A stretch of DNA of 64,000 nucleotides from Streptomyces sp. WP-1 (GTDB lineage Bacteria; Actinomycetota; Actinomycetes; Streptomycetales; Streptomycetaceae), in NCBI RefSeq assembly GCF_030450125.1, contig NZ_CP123923.1, forward strand, positions 5,518,001 to 5,582,000. The letters are read 5' to 3'. The notes beneath the pieces are model-generated. The model was not told where the DNA came from, ran no database searches, and worked only from the letters and a program-made list of their open reading frames with translations. The translations under genes were made by a program, and so were the position numbers. Below, piece after piece: positions 8,626 to 18,880 of this stretch (position 1 is the first letter of the stretch; each line of letters begins with the position of its first letter).

Positions 8626-9744
8626 TCACCGCGTTCGGGCCAGGGGCGGGGGCGGGGCGACGGGCGGCGGGGGCGGCACGGGCCGCCGTGCGCGTCGTAC
8701 GGCGAGGACGGCGAGCGCGGCCACGAGGAGCAGGGCGAGGCCGCCGACCGTGAGCAGCCAGGCGGGGACGCCGGCCACCCGGTCCAGCTCGTCGTCGTAG
8801 ATCACCTGCTGGACCGGGGTGTCGGTGGCGGCCCGGCGCAACTCGTGGTCGCCGTCGATGCGGGCGGGCTGCGGGAACTGCTGGGTGAGCGCGGTCAGGT
8901 ACGGCGTGCCGTGGGCGAGGGCGCCGAGGGCGCCGCCGGGGGCGGCGAGGCGGCCGGCGTAGACCGTGCGCGGCGGCAGTCCGCCGATCGCGGTGGCCGG
9001 CTCCATGCGGTGCGCGGCGAGGACGTACAGGCCGAGCGACTGGGGGGTGGTGGCCAGCCGGGACAGCCGCATCGGGTAGACGGCGCGGTCGGCGGCGAAG
9101 GTGAGGTGCAGCGGGTCGAGGGCGCCGCGCAGGGCCGTGCCCGCGGTGTCGGGGGCGAGGCGGACGGCGACGTACTCCCAGTGCTCGGCCACGTACGGCG
9201 CGAGGGCCGTCTTCAGCCGGTCGGGGAGCGTGAAGCCGTTGGCCCGCAGCCAGGTGGCCAGGGCGGCCGGGTCGGTGGCGGTCAGCCGCGCCACGTCGAA
9301 CGGGCCGAGGCGCTGGCGTCCGACGACCCCCACGGCGGCGCCGGGCGCCGGGGCGGCGGCGGTGCCGTCCGCGTGGCCGTCGAAGGGCCAGTCGCCGTCC
9401 TGCGGCCAGAAATGGTGCCGGGTGCGGTGCGCGGGGGCGACGGCCCGGGCCAGCTGGTCGAAGACGGCGGGGTCCCCGAGGCGGACGGTGGCGCGGTGCG
9501 GGACGGGCATGATCCAGGCGGCGTCGCGGGCGTCGCCGGTGACGGTCAGGCGCATGACGATCTGCTCCTGGCGGCCGTCCCAGCGCAGGACGGACTGCTC
9601 GTCCGACACGGCGATCCGCTGGGCCGGGTCCACGACCATGGCACCGCAGCCGCAGGCCCAGGCGGGAGAGATCAGCCAGGTGAGCTGGATGCCGAGGAGT
9701 GTGAGTACGACCGAGAGTATGCGTGCGGTCCTTGGCGTGCGCAA
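8626..9744 (-). CDS. DUF2330 secreted, membrane-anchored protein
   Basis: A 372-residue exported protein. The N-terminus is a signal sequence (RILSVVLTLLGIQLTWLISP), ending at ACGCGAMV, a Cys-rich start typical of DUF2330 proteins. The extracellular domain contains SDEQSVLRWDGRQEQIVMRL and AAWIMPVPH, which are hallmarks of that family. A single C-terminal helix (WLLTVGGLALLLVAALAVLA) is followed by an Arg-rich tail. The start is TTG, with GGGGGA 7 nt upstream; no ATG/GTG fits. Function of the family is unknown. A copy of a dispersed repeat lies in its upstream region. Confidence 0.85.
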   Translation of the reverse strand: MRTPRTARILSVVLTLLGIQLTWLISPAWACGCGAMVVDPAQRIAVSDEQSVLRWDGRQEQIVMRLTVTGDARDAAWIMPVPHRATVRLGDPAVFDQLARAVAPAHRTRHHFWPQDGDWPFDGHADGTAAAPAPGAAVGVVGRQRLGPFDVARLTATDPAALATWLRANGFTLPDRLKTALAPYVAEHWEYVAVRLAPDTAGTALRGALDPLHLTFAADRAVYPMRLSRLATTPQSLGLYVLAAHRMEPATAIGGLPPRTVYAGRLAAPGGALGALAHGTPYLTALTQQFPQPARIDGDHELRRAATDTPVQQVIYDDELDRVAGVPAWLLTVGGLALLLVAALAVLAVRRARRPVPPPPPVAPPPPLARTR

Positions 9745-9824
9745 TGTCCGTCCCCCGTCTTGCGGTTACGACCGGTACGGACGAAGGAGGCGGGACCGCG
9801 GTTCCGGGACGTGGGGCGCCCGTG

Positions 9825-9870
9825 AGGGGCGCGGGGAACCGCGCGACGAGCCACGACGGCCCGCACCCGG
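9825..9870 (+). repeat. Dispersed short repeat, copy A (AGGGGCGCGGGGAACCGCGC type)
   Basis: A copy of the short streptomycete-type repeat containing AGGGGCGCGGGGAACCGCGC followed by GACGAGCCACGACGGC. Related copies occur at 21720-21756, at 46280-46314 (opposite strand), and in a longer variant at 39991-40060. This copy is intergenic. Confidence 0.75.
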
Positions 9871-9895
9871 CGATTCACCCGTGCCCCTACGGCGC

Positions 9896-11275
9896 CTACC
9901 GGCCCTCCACCGCCGGGGCGGAACCCGGCAGGGGCCGGCCCGCCGTCTCCGACATCCGCCACACCGCGAACCCACCGACCACCGCCGCGGCCATCATGTA
10001 GTACGCGGGCATCATCATGTTCCCCGTCGCCCCGATCAGCGCCGTCACCACCAGCGGCGTCGTCCCGCCGAACAGCGACACCGACACGTTGAACCCGATG
10101 GACAGCGACCCGTACCGCACCCGCGTCGGGAACAGCGCGGGCAGCGCGGCCGGCATGGCCGCCGTGAAGCAGACGAGCAGCAGACCCAGCGCGCCCATGC
10201 CGAGCGCCACCGCGAGCAGGCTGCCCTGGCGGATCAGCAGCAGCGCCGGGACGGAGAGGAACAGGAAGCCCGCACACCCCGCCGCGATCACCGGACGGCG
10301 GCCGATCCGGTCGGTCAGCGCACCGGCGAACGGCTGGACGATCATCATCAGCGCCATCACGCCGAGCACCACGAGCAGGCCGTGCGTCTCGTCGTACTTC
10401 AGCTCACTGGTGAGGTAGCTCGGCATGTACGACAGCAGCATGTAGTCGGTGACGTTGAAGACCAGCACCAGGCCCACGCACAGCAGCAGCGCCTTCCACT
10501 GGCCCGCCACCATCTCCCGCAGCGGCACCTTCGGGCGCGAGGCCTCCGCCTTCTCGACCTCCGCCGCGAACGCCGGGGTCTCCTCCAGGCGCATCCGCAG
10601 ATACAGGCCGATGATGCCCATCGGACCGGCGATCAGGAAGGGGACGCGCCAGCCCCAGGAGAGCAGGTCCGCGGAGGACAGCAGCGCCGTCATCAGCGTC
10701 ACCAGACCCGCGCCGCCGATGTACCCCGCGAGCGTGCCGAACTCCAGCCAGCTGCCGAAGAAGCCGCGCTTCTTGTCGGGGGCGTACTCGGCGATGAAGG
10801 TGGACGCGCCGGCGTACTCGCCACCGGTGGAGAAGCCCTGCACCAGCCGCGCCGCGAGCAGCAGCAGCGGCGCGCCCACGCCGATCGAGGCGTAGGAGGG
10901 GATCAGACCGATCGCGAACGTGCCCGCCGCCATCATGATCATGGTGAGCGCGAGGACCTTCTGCCGCCCCACCCGGTCGCCGAGCGGGCCGAAGACCATG
11001 CCGCCGAGCGGACGCACCAGGAACGCCGCCGCGAAGGCGCCGAACGTCGACAGCAGCTGGGCCGTCGGGTTGCCGGACGGGAAGAAGACCTTGCCGAGGG
11101 TGACCGCGATGTAGCTGTAGACACCGAAGTCGAACCATTCCATGGCGTTGCCGAGCGCGGCCGCCTTCACGGCGCGTTTGACGAGCGCGGGATCGGTGAC
11201 GGTGACGTCGCGGGCGGCCGCCGGAGCGGCCCCGCGGGCCTTCAGCTGGGAGGTGACGGCTGTGACGGTCGCCAA
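9896..11275 (-). CDS. MHS-family (ProP-like) MFS symporter
   Basis: A 459-residue, 12-helix MFS transporter of the metabolite:H+ symporter group. Diagnostic stretches are GNAMEWFDFGVYSYIAVTLG at the first helix, GPLGDRVGRQKVL (loop 2-3 motif), RLVQGFSTGGEYAGASTFIAEY, and GSWLEFGTLAGY. These are very close to osmoprotectant and dicarboxylate carriers (ProP, KgtP, ShiA). Glycine betaine/proline is the most likely substrate class, but this is not proven by the sequence. The start is TTG at 11275, with a weak AAAGGCAGG upstream. A candidate promoter lies about 135 nt upstream. No operon partner. Confidence 0.88.
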   Translation of the reverse strand: MATVTAVTSQLKARGAAPAAARDVTVTDPALVKRAVKAAALGNAMEWFDFGVYSYIAVTLGKVFFPSGNPTAQLLSTFGAFAAAFLVRPLGGMVFGPLGDRVGRQKVLALTMIMMAAGTFAIGLIPSYASIGVGAPLLLLAARLVQGFSTGGEYAGASTFIAEYAPDKKRGFFGSWLEFGTLAGYIGGAGLVTLMTALLSSADLLSWGWRVPFLIAGPMGIIGLYLRMRLEETPAFAAEVEKAEASRPKVPLREMVAGQWKALLLCVGLVLVFNVTDYMLLSYMPSYLTSELKYDETHGLLVVLGVMALMMIVQPFAGALTDRIGRRPVIAAGCAGFLFLSVPALLLIRQGSLLAVALGMGALGLLLVCFTAAMPAALPALFPTRVRYGSLSIGFNVSVSLFGGTTPLVVTALIGATGNMMMPAYYMMAAAVVGGFAVWRMSETAGRPLPGSAPAVEGR

Positions 11276-11685
11276 AACGGGGCTCGCCTGCCTTTCGTCG
11301 GGGACAAGGACGCGGCCCCGACGGCGAGCGCGGAAACGCCTGACGTACGAAGGGCCGAAAATCGACCATAGGCGCGGGTTGCGCCCTTACGTGACGTGCA
11401 CAGATGCCTGCATACCGCAGCTAAAGGGCGCGTCAACTGGTAACTCTGCCCGCTCTCGGCCGACTGATCCGCGCTCCCGCTGTGATGCTTCTCGCGCCCC
11501 CGCACCGCAACCGGAACCCCCGCGCACTATCGTCATCGGGACAAAAGGGTTGCGGGCGCCAGGTGAACCGGGGGTTGCCTGCGTCCCCTTCCGGGGGGTC
11601 TGCGAGCCTCGTAGGGTTGCGCAGAGGTGACCCGACGTGAACGACGCACGGCCGGGACGAAAACGGGGCGGGAGGCCGACGAGGC
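11276..11685. other. 410-bp intergenic region between divergent symporter and GT87-PAP2 genes
   Basis: No gene is supported here. It holds a candidate sigma-70-type promoter for the symporter (separate entry). Weak direct and inverted GC-rich motifs toward the right-hand gene include a GGGCGGGAGG region just before its GTG start. No riboswitch, tRNA or repeat was recognised. Confidence 0.6.
11409..11436 (-). promoter_or_regulatory. Candidate promoter for the MHS symporter gene
   Basis: On the minus strand, TTGACG (11436-11431), a 16-nt spacer and TATGCA (11414-11409) resemble a housekeeping -35/-10 pair about 135 nt before the TTG start. It is by far the best such pair in this gap, but no experimental support exists. 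Confidence 0.4.
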
Positions 11686-13713
11686 GTGGCGAACGTGGAA
11701 CACGGCGGGGGACCGAGGGACGGCTTCGGGACACCGGACGCCGAAGGACGGCTGCGGGCGGCGCGGCTCGCGCTGTGGGCGGTGGCCGCCGTCCTCGCGG
11801 TCCGGCAGCTGACCGCCGTCCTGACCACCCCGAGCGGCAAACGCCTGACCGACCTGGAGACATGGGTCGGCCCGAACGGCGTGCTGCACGTCAAGGGCTC
11901 CCTGTACGACTCCACGCAGTTCACCGGCACACCGTTCGCGGGGCTCGTGCTCAAGCCGCTCACCCGGGCCGCTGAGGCCGCCCTCGGCTGGAGCTGGACC
12001 TTCGCCAGCCTGCTGCTGGTGGTCGCGCTCGGCCTGATCGCCGCCCGCGCGCTGCCCCAGCCGGTGAGCCGGCGCACCTCCCTGCTGGCCGCGCCGGTCG
12101 CCATCAGCCTGCTCATGCTGTCGCTGCCGGTGCGCAACGCGCTCCGGCTCGGGCAGACCAGCATCATCCCGGTGCTGCTGGTGCTGCTCGCCTGCTTCGC
12201 CGTACGGGGGGAGCGGGCGAGCGGGCTGTGCCTGGGCCTCGCCGCGGCCCTCCAGCCCACCGTGCTCCTCTTCGCGCCGCTGCTGTGGTTCACCGGCCGC
12301 CGCCGGGCCGCCCTCAGCGGCGCCGGCACCTTCGCCGCGCTGACCGCGCTCGCCTGGGCCGCGCTGCCGCACGACTCGGTCACCTACTGGCTCCAGCACA
12401 CGGCCGGTGTGGGCCTCGGCGGCAAGGCCGACGCCCTCGGCAACCAGTCCCTGCACGGCGCGCTGCTGCGCCTCGGCCTCACCGGCCCGCTGGAGATCGC
12501 GCTGTTCCTGCTGCTCGGCGCGGCCGTCTCCGTCCTCGCCCTGCGCCGCGCGGTCCGCTACGCGCACGACGGGCAGCTGCTGCTCGCCGTGGCGATCACC
12601 GGCTGCGCCGCGGTCGCCGTCTCGCCCACCACCTGGCAGCACCAGCTGCTGTGGCTGCTGCTCGCGGTGGTCGGCCGGGTCGGCCGCCGGGCCTCGGACC
12701 GCAGCGTGTGGCCGGTCGCGGTGGTGCTGGTGATGACCCTGCCGGCGAAGATGATGCTGCCGAACACCCCGGCGCTGTACGCCCTGCGCGACGACCTGGT
12801 GCTGGTCGCGGCGCTGGCCGCCGCCGTCGCCGTACCGTTCCTGTCCCGCACCTCGCCGTACTACCAGGAACCCGTCCCCACCGAGTACGCCCCCGCGGTC
12901 CCCGCCCGCTTCCGGCACATCCCGCTGCTGCCCTTCCTGCGCCGGGTCCTCACCCGCCCGAACCTGCTGCTGGAGCTGCTGCTGATCCGGGTCGTGTACG
13001 CCGCGTACGCGCAGGTCCGGCTGGCCGCGGGCGCCGGCGGGGACGACCGGGGTCGGGCCACCGCGGAGCACCACGGGCGGATCGTGGTCGACATCGAGCG
13101 GTTCCTGCACATAGACATCGAGCACTGGCTCAACCACACGGTGGCGGGGATCGGCTGGCTGCGGGACTTCTTCGACTTCTACTACGAGTCCTTCCACTTC
13201 GTGCTGCCGCTCACGGTCCTCGCGGTCCTGTACTGGCGCCGTCCCGTCGACTACCGCTGGGCCCGCACCTCCCTCGGCTTCGCCACCTTCCTCGCCCTGA
13301 TCGGCTTCTGGCTCTTCCCGCTGGCCCCGCCGCGGCTGATGCCGGGCCTCGGCTTCATCGACACCGTGCACGGCGCGCAGGACCTCGCCCACCCGGACTA
13401 CGGCGCGATGACGGCCCTCACCAACCAGTACGCGGCGATGCCCTCGCTGCACTTCGGCTGGTCCCTGTGGTGCGGCATCGTCATCATGGTCCTCGCCCCG
13501 AAGTGGTGGATGAAGGCCCTCGGCCTGCTGCACCCCCTGTGCACCATCTCCGCCATCCTCGCCACCGCCAACCACTGGGTCCTCGACGCGGTGGGCGGCG
13601 CCGTGGTGGTCACCGCGGGCTTCGCCCTGTCGTACGTGGTCCAGGGGCCGCGGGCGGCGCGGGCCCCGGCGCTCACCGAGTCGGGGCTGATGGAACCGGT
13701 GCCGGTGACATAG
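11686..13713 (+). CDS. Fusion of GT87-like glycosyltransferase and PAP2-type phosphatase/transferase
   Basis: A 675-residue integral membrane protein. Residues ~20-390 are a multi-helix GT-C-like domain of the GT87 type (polyprenyl-phosphate-sugar-dependent, as in mycobacterial PimE), with the segment RLGQTSIIPVLLVLLACFAV and a long loop with NQSLHGALLRLG. Residues ~430-660 are a PAP2/inositolphosphotransferase-like domain. Its active-site motifs are MPSLHFGWSLWCG (S-x-H) and ATANHWVLDAVGG (HxxxDxxxG). This is a known actinobacterial fusion, presumably acting on the outer face in glycolipid or cell-wall lipid assembly. The acceptor is unknown. The GTG start has GGGAGG upstream at slightly long spacing. 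The gene stands alone. Confidence 0.88.
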   Translation: MANVEHGGGPRDGFGTPDAEGRLRAARLALWAVAAVLAVRQLTAVLTTPSGKRLTDLETWVGPNGVLHVKGSLYDSTQFTGTPFAGLVLKPLTRAAEAALGWSWTFASLLLVVALGLIAARALPQPVSRRTSLLAAPVAISLLMLSLPVRNALRLGQTSIIPVLLVLLACFAVRGERASGLCLGLAAALQPTVLLFAPLLWFTGRRRAALSGAGTFAALTALAWAALPHDSVTYWLQHTAGVGLGGKADALGNQSLHGALLRLGLTGPLEIALFLLLGAAVSVLALRRAVRYAHDGQLLLAVAITGCAAVAVSPTTWQHQLLWLLLAVVGRVGRRASDRSVWPVAVVLVMTLPAKMMLPNTPALYALRDDLVLVAALAAAVAVPFLSRTSPYYQEPVPTEYAPAVPARFRHIPLLPFLRRVLTRPNLLLELLLIRVVYAAYAQVRLAAGAGGDDRGRATAEHHGRIVVDIERFLHIDIEHWLNHTVAGIGWLRDFFDFYYESFHFVLPLTVLAVLYWRRPVDYRWARTSLGFATFLALIGFWLFPLAPPRLMPGLGFIDTVHGAQDLAHPDYGAMTALTNQYAAMPSLHFGWSLWCGIVIMVLAPKWWMKALGLLHPLCTISAILATANHWVLDAVGGAVVVTAGFALSYVVQGPRAARAPALTESGLMEPVPVT

Positions 13714-13773
13714 CCGAGCGGGGGCGGTCGCGGCCGCCGGTGGGCACCGGACCGCCGGGGCGCCCGGCGTTCG

Positions 13774-15141
<1,368 letters not shown>

Positions 15142-15148
15142 TCAGCTG

Positions 15149-16426
15149 ATGGATCGTCAGATGCCTGTAGACGGATGGCTGGAGCCGCCGATGCACTGCC
15201 CCGCGCTGCCCGACGGGTTCGACTTCACCGACCCCGACCTGCTGCACCATCGAGTGCCCCTGCCGGAGTTCGCCGAACTGCGCCGCACCGAGCCGGTCCG
15301 CTGGGTACCGCAACCGCACGGCATCGCCGGATTCGCCGACACCGGCTACTGGGCCGTGACCCGGCACGCGGACGTCAAGTACGTCTCCACGCACCCGGAG
15401 CTGTTCTCCTCCTTCCTCAACACCGCCGTCATCCGCTTCAACGAGCACATCTCGCGCGACGCCATCGACGTACAGCGGCTGATCCTGCTCAACATGGATC
15501 CCCCGGAACATACGCGGGTGCGGCAGATCGTGCAGCGCGGCTTCACGCCACGCTCGATCCGCGCCCTGGAGGACCGGCTGCGCGCCCGCGCCGAGGCGAT
15601 CGTCGGCGCCGCCCGCACCCGTACGGGGCCCTTCGACTTCGTCACCGAGGTCGCCTGCGAACTGCCGCTCCAGGCCATCGCCGAGCTGATCGGGGTCCCC
15701 CAGGAGGACCGCGTGAAGATCTTCGACTGGTCGAACAAGATGATCGCCTACGACGACCCCGAGTACGCCATCACCGAGGAGATCGGTGCCCGGTCCGCGG
15801 CCGAGATCATCTCCTACGCGATGAACATGGCCGCCGAACGCAAGCGCTGCCCGGCCCGGGACATCGTCAGCACGCTGGTCGCGGCGGAGGACGAGGGCAA
15901 CCTGAGCTCCGACGAGTTCGGCTTCTTCGTGCTGATGCTGGCGGTCGCCGGGAACGAGACGACGCGCAACGCCATCACCCACGGCATGCACGCCTTCCTC
16001 ACCCACCCCGGGCAGTGGGACCTCTTCAAACGGGAGCGCCCGGCGACCGCGGCCGAGGAGATCGTGCGCTGGGCGACCCCGGTCAACGCCTTCCAGCGCA
16101 CGGCCACCCAGGACACCGAACTGGGCGGGACACCCGTCAGGAAGGGCGACCGGGTGGGCCTCTTCTACGCCTCCGCCAACCACGACCCGGCCGTCTTCAC
16201 CGACCCCGGCTCCTTCGACATCACCCGGGACCCCAACCCCCACCTCGGCTTCGGCGGCGGCGGACCCCACTACTGCCTGGGCAAGTCCCTCGCCGTGCTG
16301 GAGATCGACCTGATCTTCCACGCCATCGCCGACGCCATGCCGGACCTCAGGCTGGCCGACGCCCCGCGCCGGCTGCGCTCGGCCTGGATCAACGGCGTCA
16401 AACAGCTCCAGGTGACCACCGGCTGA
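15149..16426 (+). CDS. cyp125: Cytochrome P450 of the CYP125 (steroid C26/27 monooxygenase) type
   Basis: A 425-residue P450. The oxygen-activating I helix is AVAGNETTRNAI, the K-helix ExxR is EEIVRW, and the haem-Cys loop is GFGGGGPHYCLGKSLA (residues ~370-385). The sequence tracks remembered CYP125A1 along most of its length: LPDGFDFTDPDL near the N-terminus, then LPLQAIAELIGVPQEDR, DEFGFFVLMLAVAGNETTRN, EEIVRWATPVNAFQRTA, and LRSAWINGVKQ at the end. CYP125 hydroxylates and oxidises the terminal carbon of the cholesterol side chain. ATG 15149 has GGGGGA at correct spacing. Redox partners are not adjacent. A 3Fe-4S ferredoxin of the type used by P450s lies 15 kb away next to kstR. Regulation through the palindrome in the divergent promoter is likely. 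Confidence 0.92.
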   Translation: MDRQMPVDGWLEPPMHCPALPDGFDFTDPDLLHHRVPLPEFAELRRTEPVRWVPQPHGIAGFADTGYWAVTRHADVKYVSTHPELFSSFLNTAVIRFNEHISRDAIDVQRLILLNMDPPEHTRVRQIVQRGFTPRSIRALEDRLRARAEAIVGAARTRTGPFDFVTEVACELPLQAIAELIGVPQEDRVKIFDWSNKMIAYDDPEYAITEEIGARSAAEIISYAMNMAAERKRCPARDIVSTLVAAEDEGNLSSDEFGFFVLMLAVAGNETTRNAITHGMHAFLTHPGQWDLFKRERPATAAEEIVRWATPVNAFQRTATQDTELGGTPVRKGDRVGLFYASANHDPAVFTDPGSFDITRDPNPHLGFGGGGPHYCLGKSLAVLEIDLIFHAIADAMPDLRLADAPRRLRSAWINGVKQLQVTTG

Positions 16427-16454
16427 GACCGTCGCCCGTCCCCTCGGCCGGTCC

Positions 16455-17168
16455 TCACTCCTTGCCGGAGGCGGACACCGCGAGCACCGCCGAGGCGACG
16501 GCCGCGATCAGCAGCGGGATGCCCAGGCCGTGGTGCAGCACCAGCCACGCCCCGGCGAAGGCGCCGCCGAGCATGGCGATCACGGAGGCGGTACGGCGCG
16601 GGGAGCGGTGCCCCGTGCCGTTGCCGAGGCGGGAGTCGGCGGCCAGGCCGGTCAGGGTCATGGTCAGCACCGTGGTCGTCAGATCGGGGACCCCGAGCTT
16701 GCGGACCGTCGCGTTGCGCACGCCCATCGCGAAGGCCGTGAGGGCGATGAGGGCGTAGACCGTGCCGGTGCGGCCCGGCCAGGCGAAGGCCGCCGCCGCC
16801 GACAGCCCCACCAGCACCGCCTCCGCCGCCAGCGTCAGCCGCGCCCAGCGGCGCCGGGACCCGCCGTTCCCGAACCGGGTGGCCACCCGGCCGCCCGCCA
16901 CCGCGCCGACGAGGAAGCAGCACAGCGAGGTCGCGGTGCGCGGCACCGAGAACCCGGGCGCCCCGGCCGCAGCGAAGCCCAGCACCACCACATTGCCGGT
17001 CATGTTCGCGGTGAAGACCCGGCCCAGGCCCAGATAGCTGACGGCGTCGATCAGACCGCTCACCACGGTCAGCGTGATCAGTACGAGCACCAGCCGCAGC
17101 CCGCGCGCCTCCGGGTCCGGCGCGGGCGGCGTGGTCGGGGGTGTCGGCGGTGTCGGCGGTGTCGTCAC
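16455..17168 (-). CDS. YoaK-type (DUF1275) membrane protein
   Basis: A 237-residue polytopic protein of the DUF1275 family, with six predicted helices. Signature segments are VSGLIDAVSYLGLGRVFTAN, followed by MTGNVVVLG, and later GVRNATVRKLGVPDLTTTVL with LTGLAADS. GTG 17168 is preceded by GGAGGAACC, an excellent ribosome site. An upstream in-frame start would add 28 residues without such a site. The N-terminus carries a PPTPPTPPTTPP low-complexity leader. No function is established for the family, although some members have been suggested as transporters. Not obviously part of an operon. Confidence 0.88.
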   Translation of the reverse strand: MTTPPTPPTPPTTPPAPDPEARGLRLVLVLITLTVVSGLIDAVSYLGLGRVFTANMTGNVVVLGFAAAGAPGFSVPRTATSLCCFLVGAVAGGRVATRFGNGGSRRRWARLTLAAEAVLVGLSAAAAFAWPGRTGTVYALIALTAFAMGVRNATVRKLGVPDLTTTVLTMTLTGLAADSRLGNGTGHRSPRRTASVIAMLGGAFAGAWLVLHHGLGIPLLIAAVASAVLAVSASGKE

Positions 17169-17243
17169 GGTTCCTCCGGTGCGCCGGACGGACAGGGGCG
17201 GGGACCACTTCACCACGCGCCGCCCGGCAATGCCCGGACATGC

Positions 17244-17281
17244 GGAAAGCACCCTCGCCGAGCGGGGCGAGGGTGCTTTCC
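17244..17281 (-). terminator. Perfect 16-bp hairpin terminator
   Basis: Arms 17244-17259 (GGAAAGCACCCTCGCC) and 17266-17281 are perfectly complementary with a 6-nt loop. It lies 27 nt beyond the stop of the secreted lysozyme-like gene, so it most likely ends that minus-strand transcript. Confidence 0.88.
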
Positions 17282-17307
17282 GAAGTTCTGGCTGCCGAGG
17301 GGACGGC

Positions 17308-17718
17308 TTAGTACCAGTGGTTGGCCTGCCAGAAGGCCCAGGCCTTGGCGGGGCTGCCGTAGCGGGAGTTCATGTAGTCCAGGCCCCACTTGATCTGGGT
17401 GGCCGGGTTGGTCTTCCAGTCGGCGCCGGCGGACGCCATCTTCGAACCCGGCAGCGCCTGGACCAGGCCGTAGGCGCCGGAGGAGGCGTTGGTGGCGCTC
17501 GGGTTCCAGCCGCTCTCGCGCTGGACGATCTGGCTGAACGCGTTGAACTGCGCGGCGTCCGGGATCATCTTGTGCGCAATCGTCTGCGCCGAGGAGGCCG
17601 AGGCCGGGGCGGCGGCCTGGGCGGGGGCGGCGGACAGCGCCATGCCGGCGGTGGCGGCGGCCACGGCGGCGACGGTGAGGGCCTTCTTCGGGGAGGCGAT
17701 GCGGCGGATGACGGACAC
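17308..17718 (-). CDS. Secreted transglycosylase SLT / lysozyme-like protein
   Basis: A 136-residue exported protein. Residues 1-~36 form a signal peptide (basic VIRRIASPKK, hydrophobic ALTVAAVAAATAGMALSAAP, cleavage near AQAA). The mature part is a compact lysozyme-like domain with the catalytic-type Glu in QIVQRESGWNPSATN, then GAYGLVQALPGSKMASAG, then WGLDYMNSRYGSPAKAWAFW ending NHWY. This is the architecture of the small actinobacterial SLT proteins that cleave peptidoglycan glycan strands. GTG 17718 has AGAGG at suitable spacing. A promoter-like pair lies ~80 nt upstream and a strong terminator follows, so it is a single-gene transcript. Confidence 0.9.
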   Translation of the reverse strand: MSVIRRIASPKKALTVAAVAAATAGMALSAAPAQAAAPASASSAQTIAHKMIPDAAQFNAFSQIVQRESGWNPSATNASSGAYGLVQALPGSKMASAGADWKTNPATQIKWGLDYMNSRYGSPAKAWAFWQANHWY

Positions 17719-17793
17719 GGAGCACCTCTTGCGTCGGGGACGGGAGCGGCCGGCGTGAACCCTGGGGGCTCGTGGTGCCTGGCGACGCCGACC

Positions 17794-17822
17794 AGATAAG
17801 CAGCCCGGAAATCCGTCCGCAA
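17794..17822 (-). promoter_or_regulatory. Candidate promoter for the SLT gene
   Basis: On the minus strand, TTGCGG (17822-17817), a 17-nt spacer and TTATCT (17799-17794) form a plausible housekeeping-type promoter. This predicts a leader of roughly 70 nt before the GTG. I could not fit a c-di-AMP riboswitch to the leader. Confidence 0.45.
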
Positions 17823-18010
17823 TCACCCCTTTTACTAGTTGTGGCCGGATGGAGCGGTAATGGGCGTTCTGTGGCGCAGCTCTCAAACCGCAGGTCGGCG
17901 GGGGTGCGGCGCGGGATGTATCGGACATACCGCGCTACGACCGCGCTTCGTAGGTGAGCTGCGTCATGTGGGGTGCCTCACCGGCCCGCTCACCGCGTGG
18001 GTACGACCGC

Positions 18011-18880
18011 TCACGCCCCGGGGCCGTCGAAGGTGACCGGCGTCTCGAACGCGGCCCGCCGGGTGGCCCGGCGCAGCGCGCGCAGCACGGCCGGGCCGAG
18101 CGCGAAGGTCAGCACCACCGTGCACAGGGCCCGGCCCAGGTCCCAGCCGAGGGAGGTGGCCAGGCAGTAGGCGGCGAAGCGGGCCAGATTGGCGGCGACC
18201 GAGGCGCCCGGGTGGAAGGAGATGCCCGAGGCGGTGGCGCCCATGAAGGGCCAGCCGGCCAGGTTCATGACCGTGCCGTAGGCGAGCGAGGCGAGGAAGC
18301 CGTACCCCGCCAGGAGCAGCAGCTCGGCCCGGCCGCGCAGCCGCACCGGACCCGGCAGCAGGCCCGCGCCCATCGCGAACCAGCCCATCGACAGCATCTG
18401 GAACGGCAGCCAGGGGCCGACGCCGCCGGTCAGCAGCGCGGACGCGAACATCGTCACCGAGCCCAGCGCGAAGCCGAAGCCGGGGCCCAGGACGCGGCCG
18501 CTGAGCACCAGCAGGAAGAACATCGGCTCGATCCCGGCGGTGCCCGCGCCGATCGGGCGCAGCGCGGCGCCGGTGGCGGCGAGCACGCCCAGCATCGCGA
18601 CCGCCTTCGGGCCGAGGTCCGACTCCGAGATCGTCGCCGCGACCACCGCGACCAGCAGGATCAGCAGACCGGCGAAGAGCCAGGGGGCGTCCTGGGCGTG
18701 CGCGCTGAGCTGGGAGGCGGGCGGGGCGAGGAAGGGCCAGCCGAAGGCGATCACGCCGACGGCGGTGACGAGGGCGAGGGCGGCGACGGAACGGGGGCCG
18801 AGGCGGACGGCGCGGATGCGCCGGGGCGCGGCGGTGAGGGTGGCGGGCGCGGTGGAAGGGGCGGGCGCGGGCGGGGTCAT
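18011..18880 (-). CDS. ECF transporter S component (substrate-binding membrane subunit)
   Basis: A 289-residue membrane protein, last gene of the riboswitch-controlled operon. Six or seven hydrophobic segments are visible. GIEPMFFLLVLSGRVLGPGFGFALGSVTMFASALLTGGVGPWLPFQMLSMGW-like text (read in short segments: FALGSVTMFASALLTGG, GPWLPFQMLSMGW) is typical of ECF S components, especially the CbrT/cobalamin-type branch. ATG 18880 overlaps the ATPase stop (ATGA) and carries AGGAGG 8 nt upstream. S components bind the vitamin and toggle in the membrane. With a cobalamin riboswitch in front of the operon, cobalamin or a precursor is the inferred ligand. The S component is larger than bare ones (~180-200 aa) because of an N-terminal extension. 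Confidence 0.85.
   Translation of the reverse strand: MTPPAPAPSTAPATLTAAPRRIRAVRLGPRSVAALALVTAVGVIAFGWPFLAPPASQLSAHAQDAPWLFAGLLILLVAVVAATISESDLGPKAVAMLGVLAATGAALRPIGAGTAGIEPMFFLLVLSGRVLGPGFGFALGSVTMFASALLTGGVGPWLPFQMLSMGWFAMGAGLLPGPVRLRGRAELLLLAGYGFLASLAYGTVMNLAGWPFMGATASGISFHPGASVAANLARFAAYCLATSLGWDLGRALCTVVLTFALGPAVLRALRRATRRAAFETPVTFDGPGA

Noticed and set aside
11242..11505. Minus-strand frame of 87 codons in the gap upstream of the MHS symporter
   Set aside because: No ribosome site or recognisable product, and it overlaps the symporter start and the candidate promoter.
17719..17960. Possible c-di-AMP (ydaO-type) riboswitch in the leader of the secreted lysozyme-like gene
   Set aside because: Such leaders are common before streptomycete wall hydrolases, but I could not match the conserved blocks here, and the predicted promoter leaves only a short leader.
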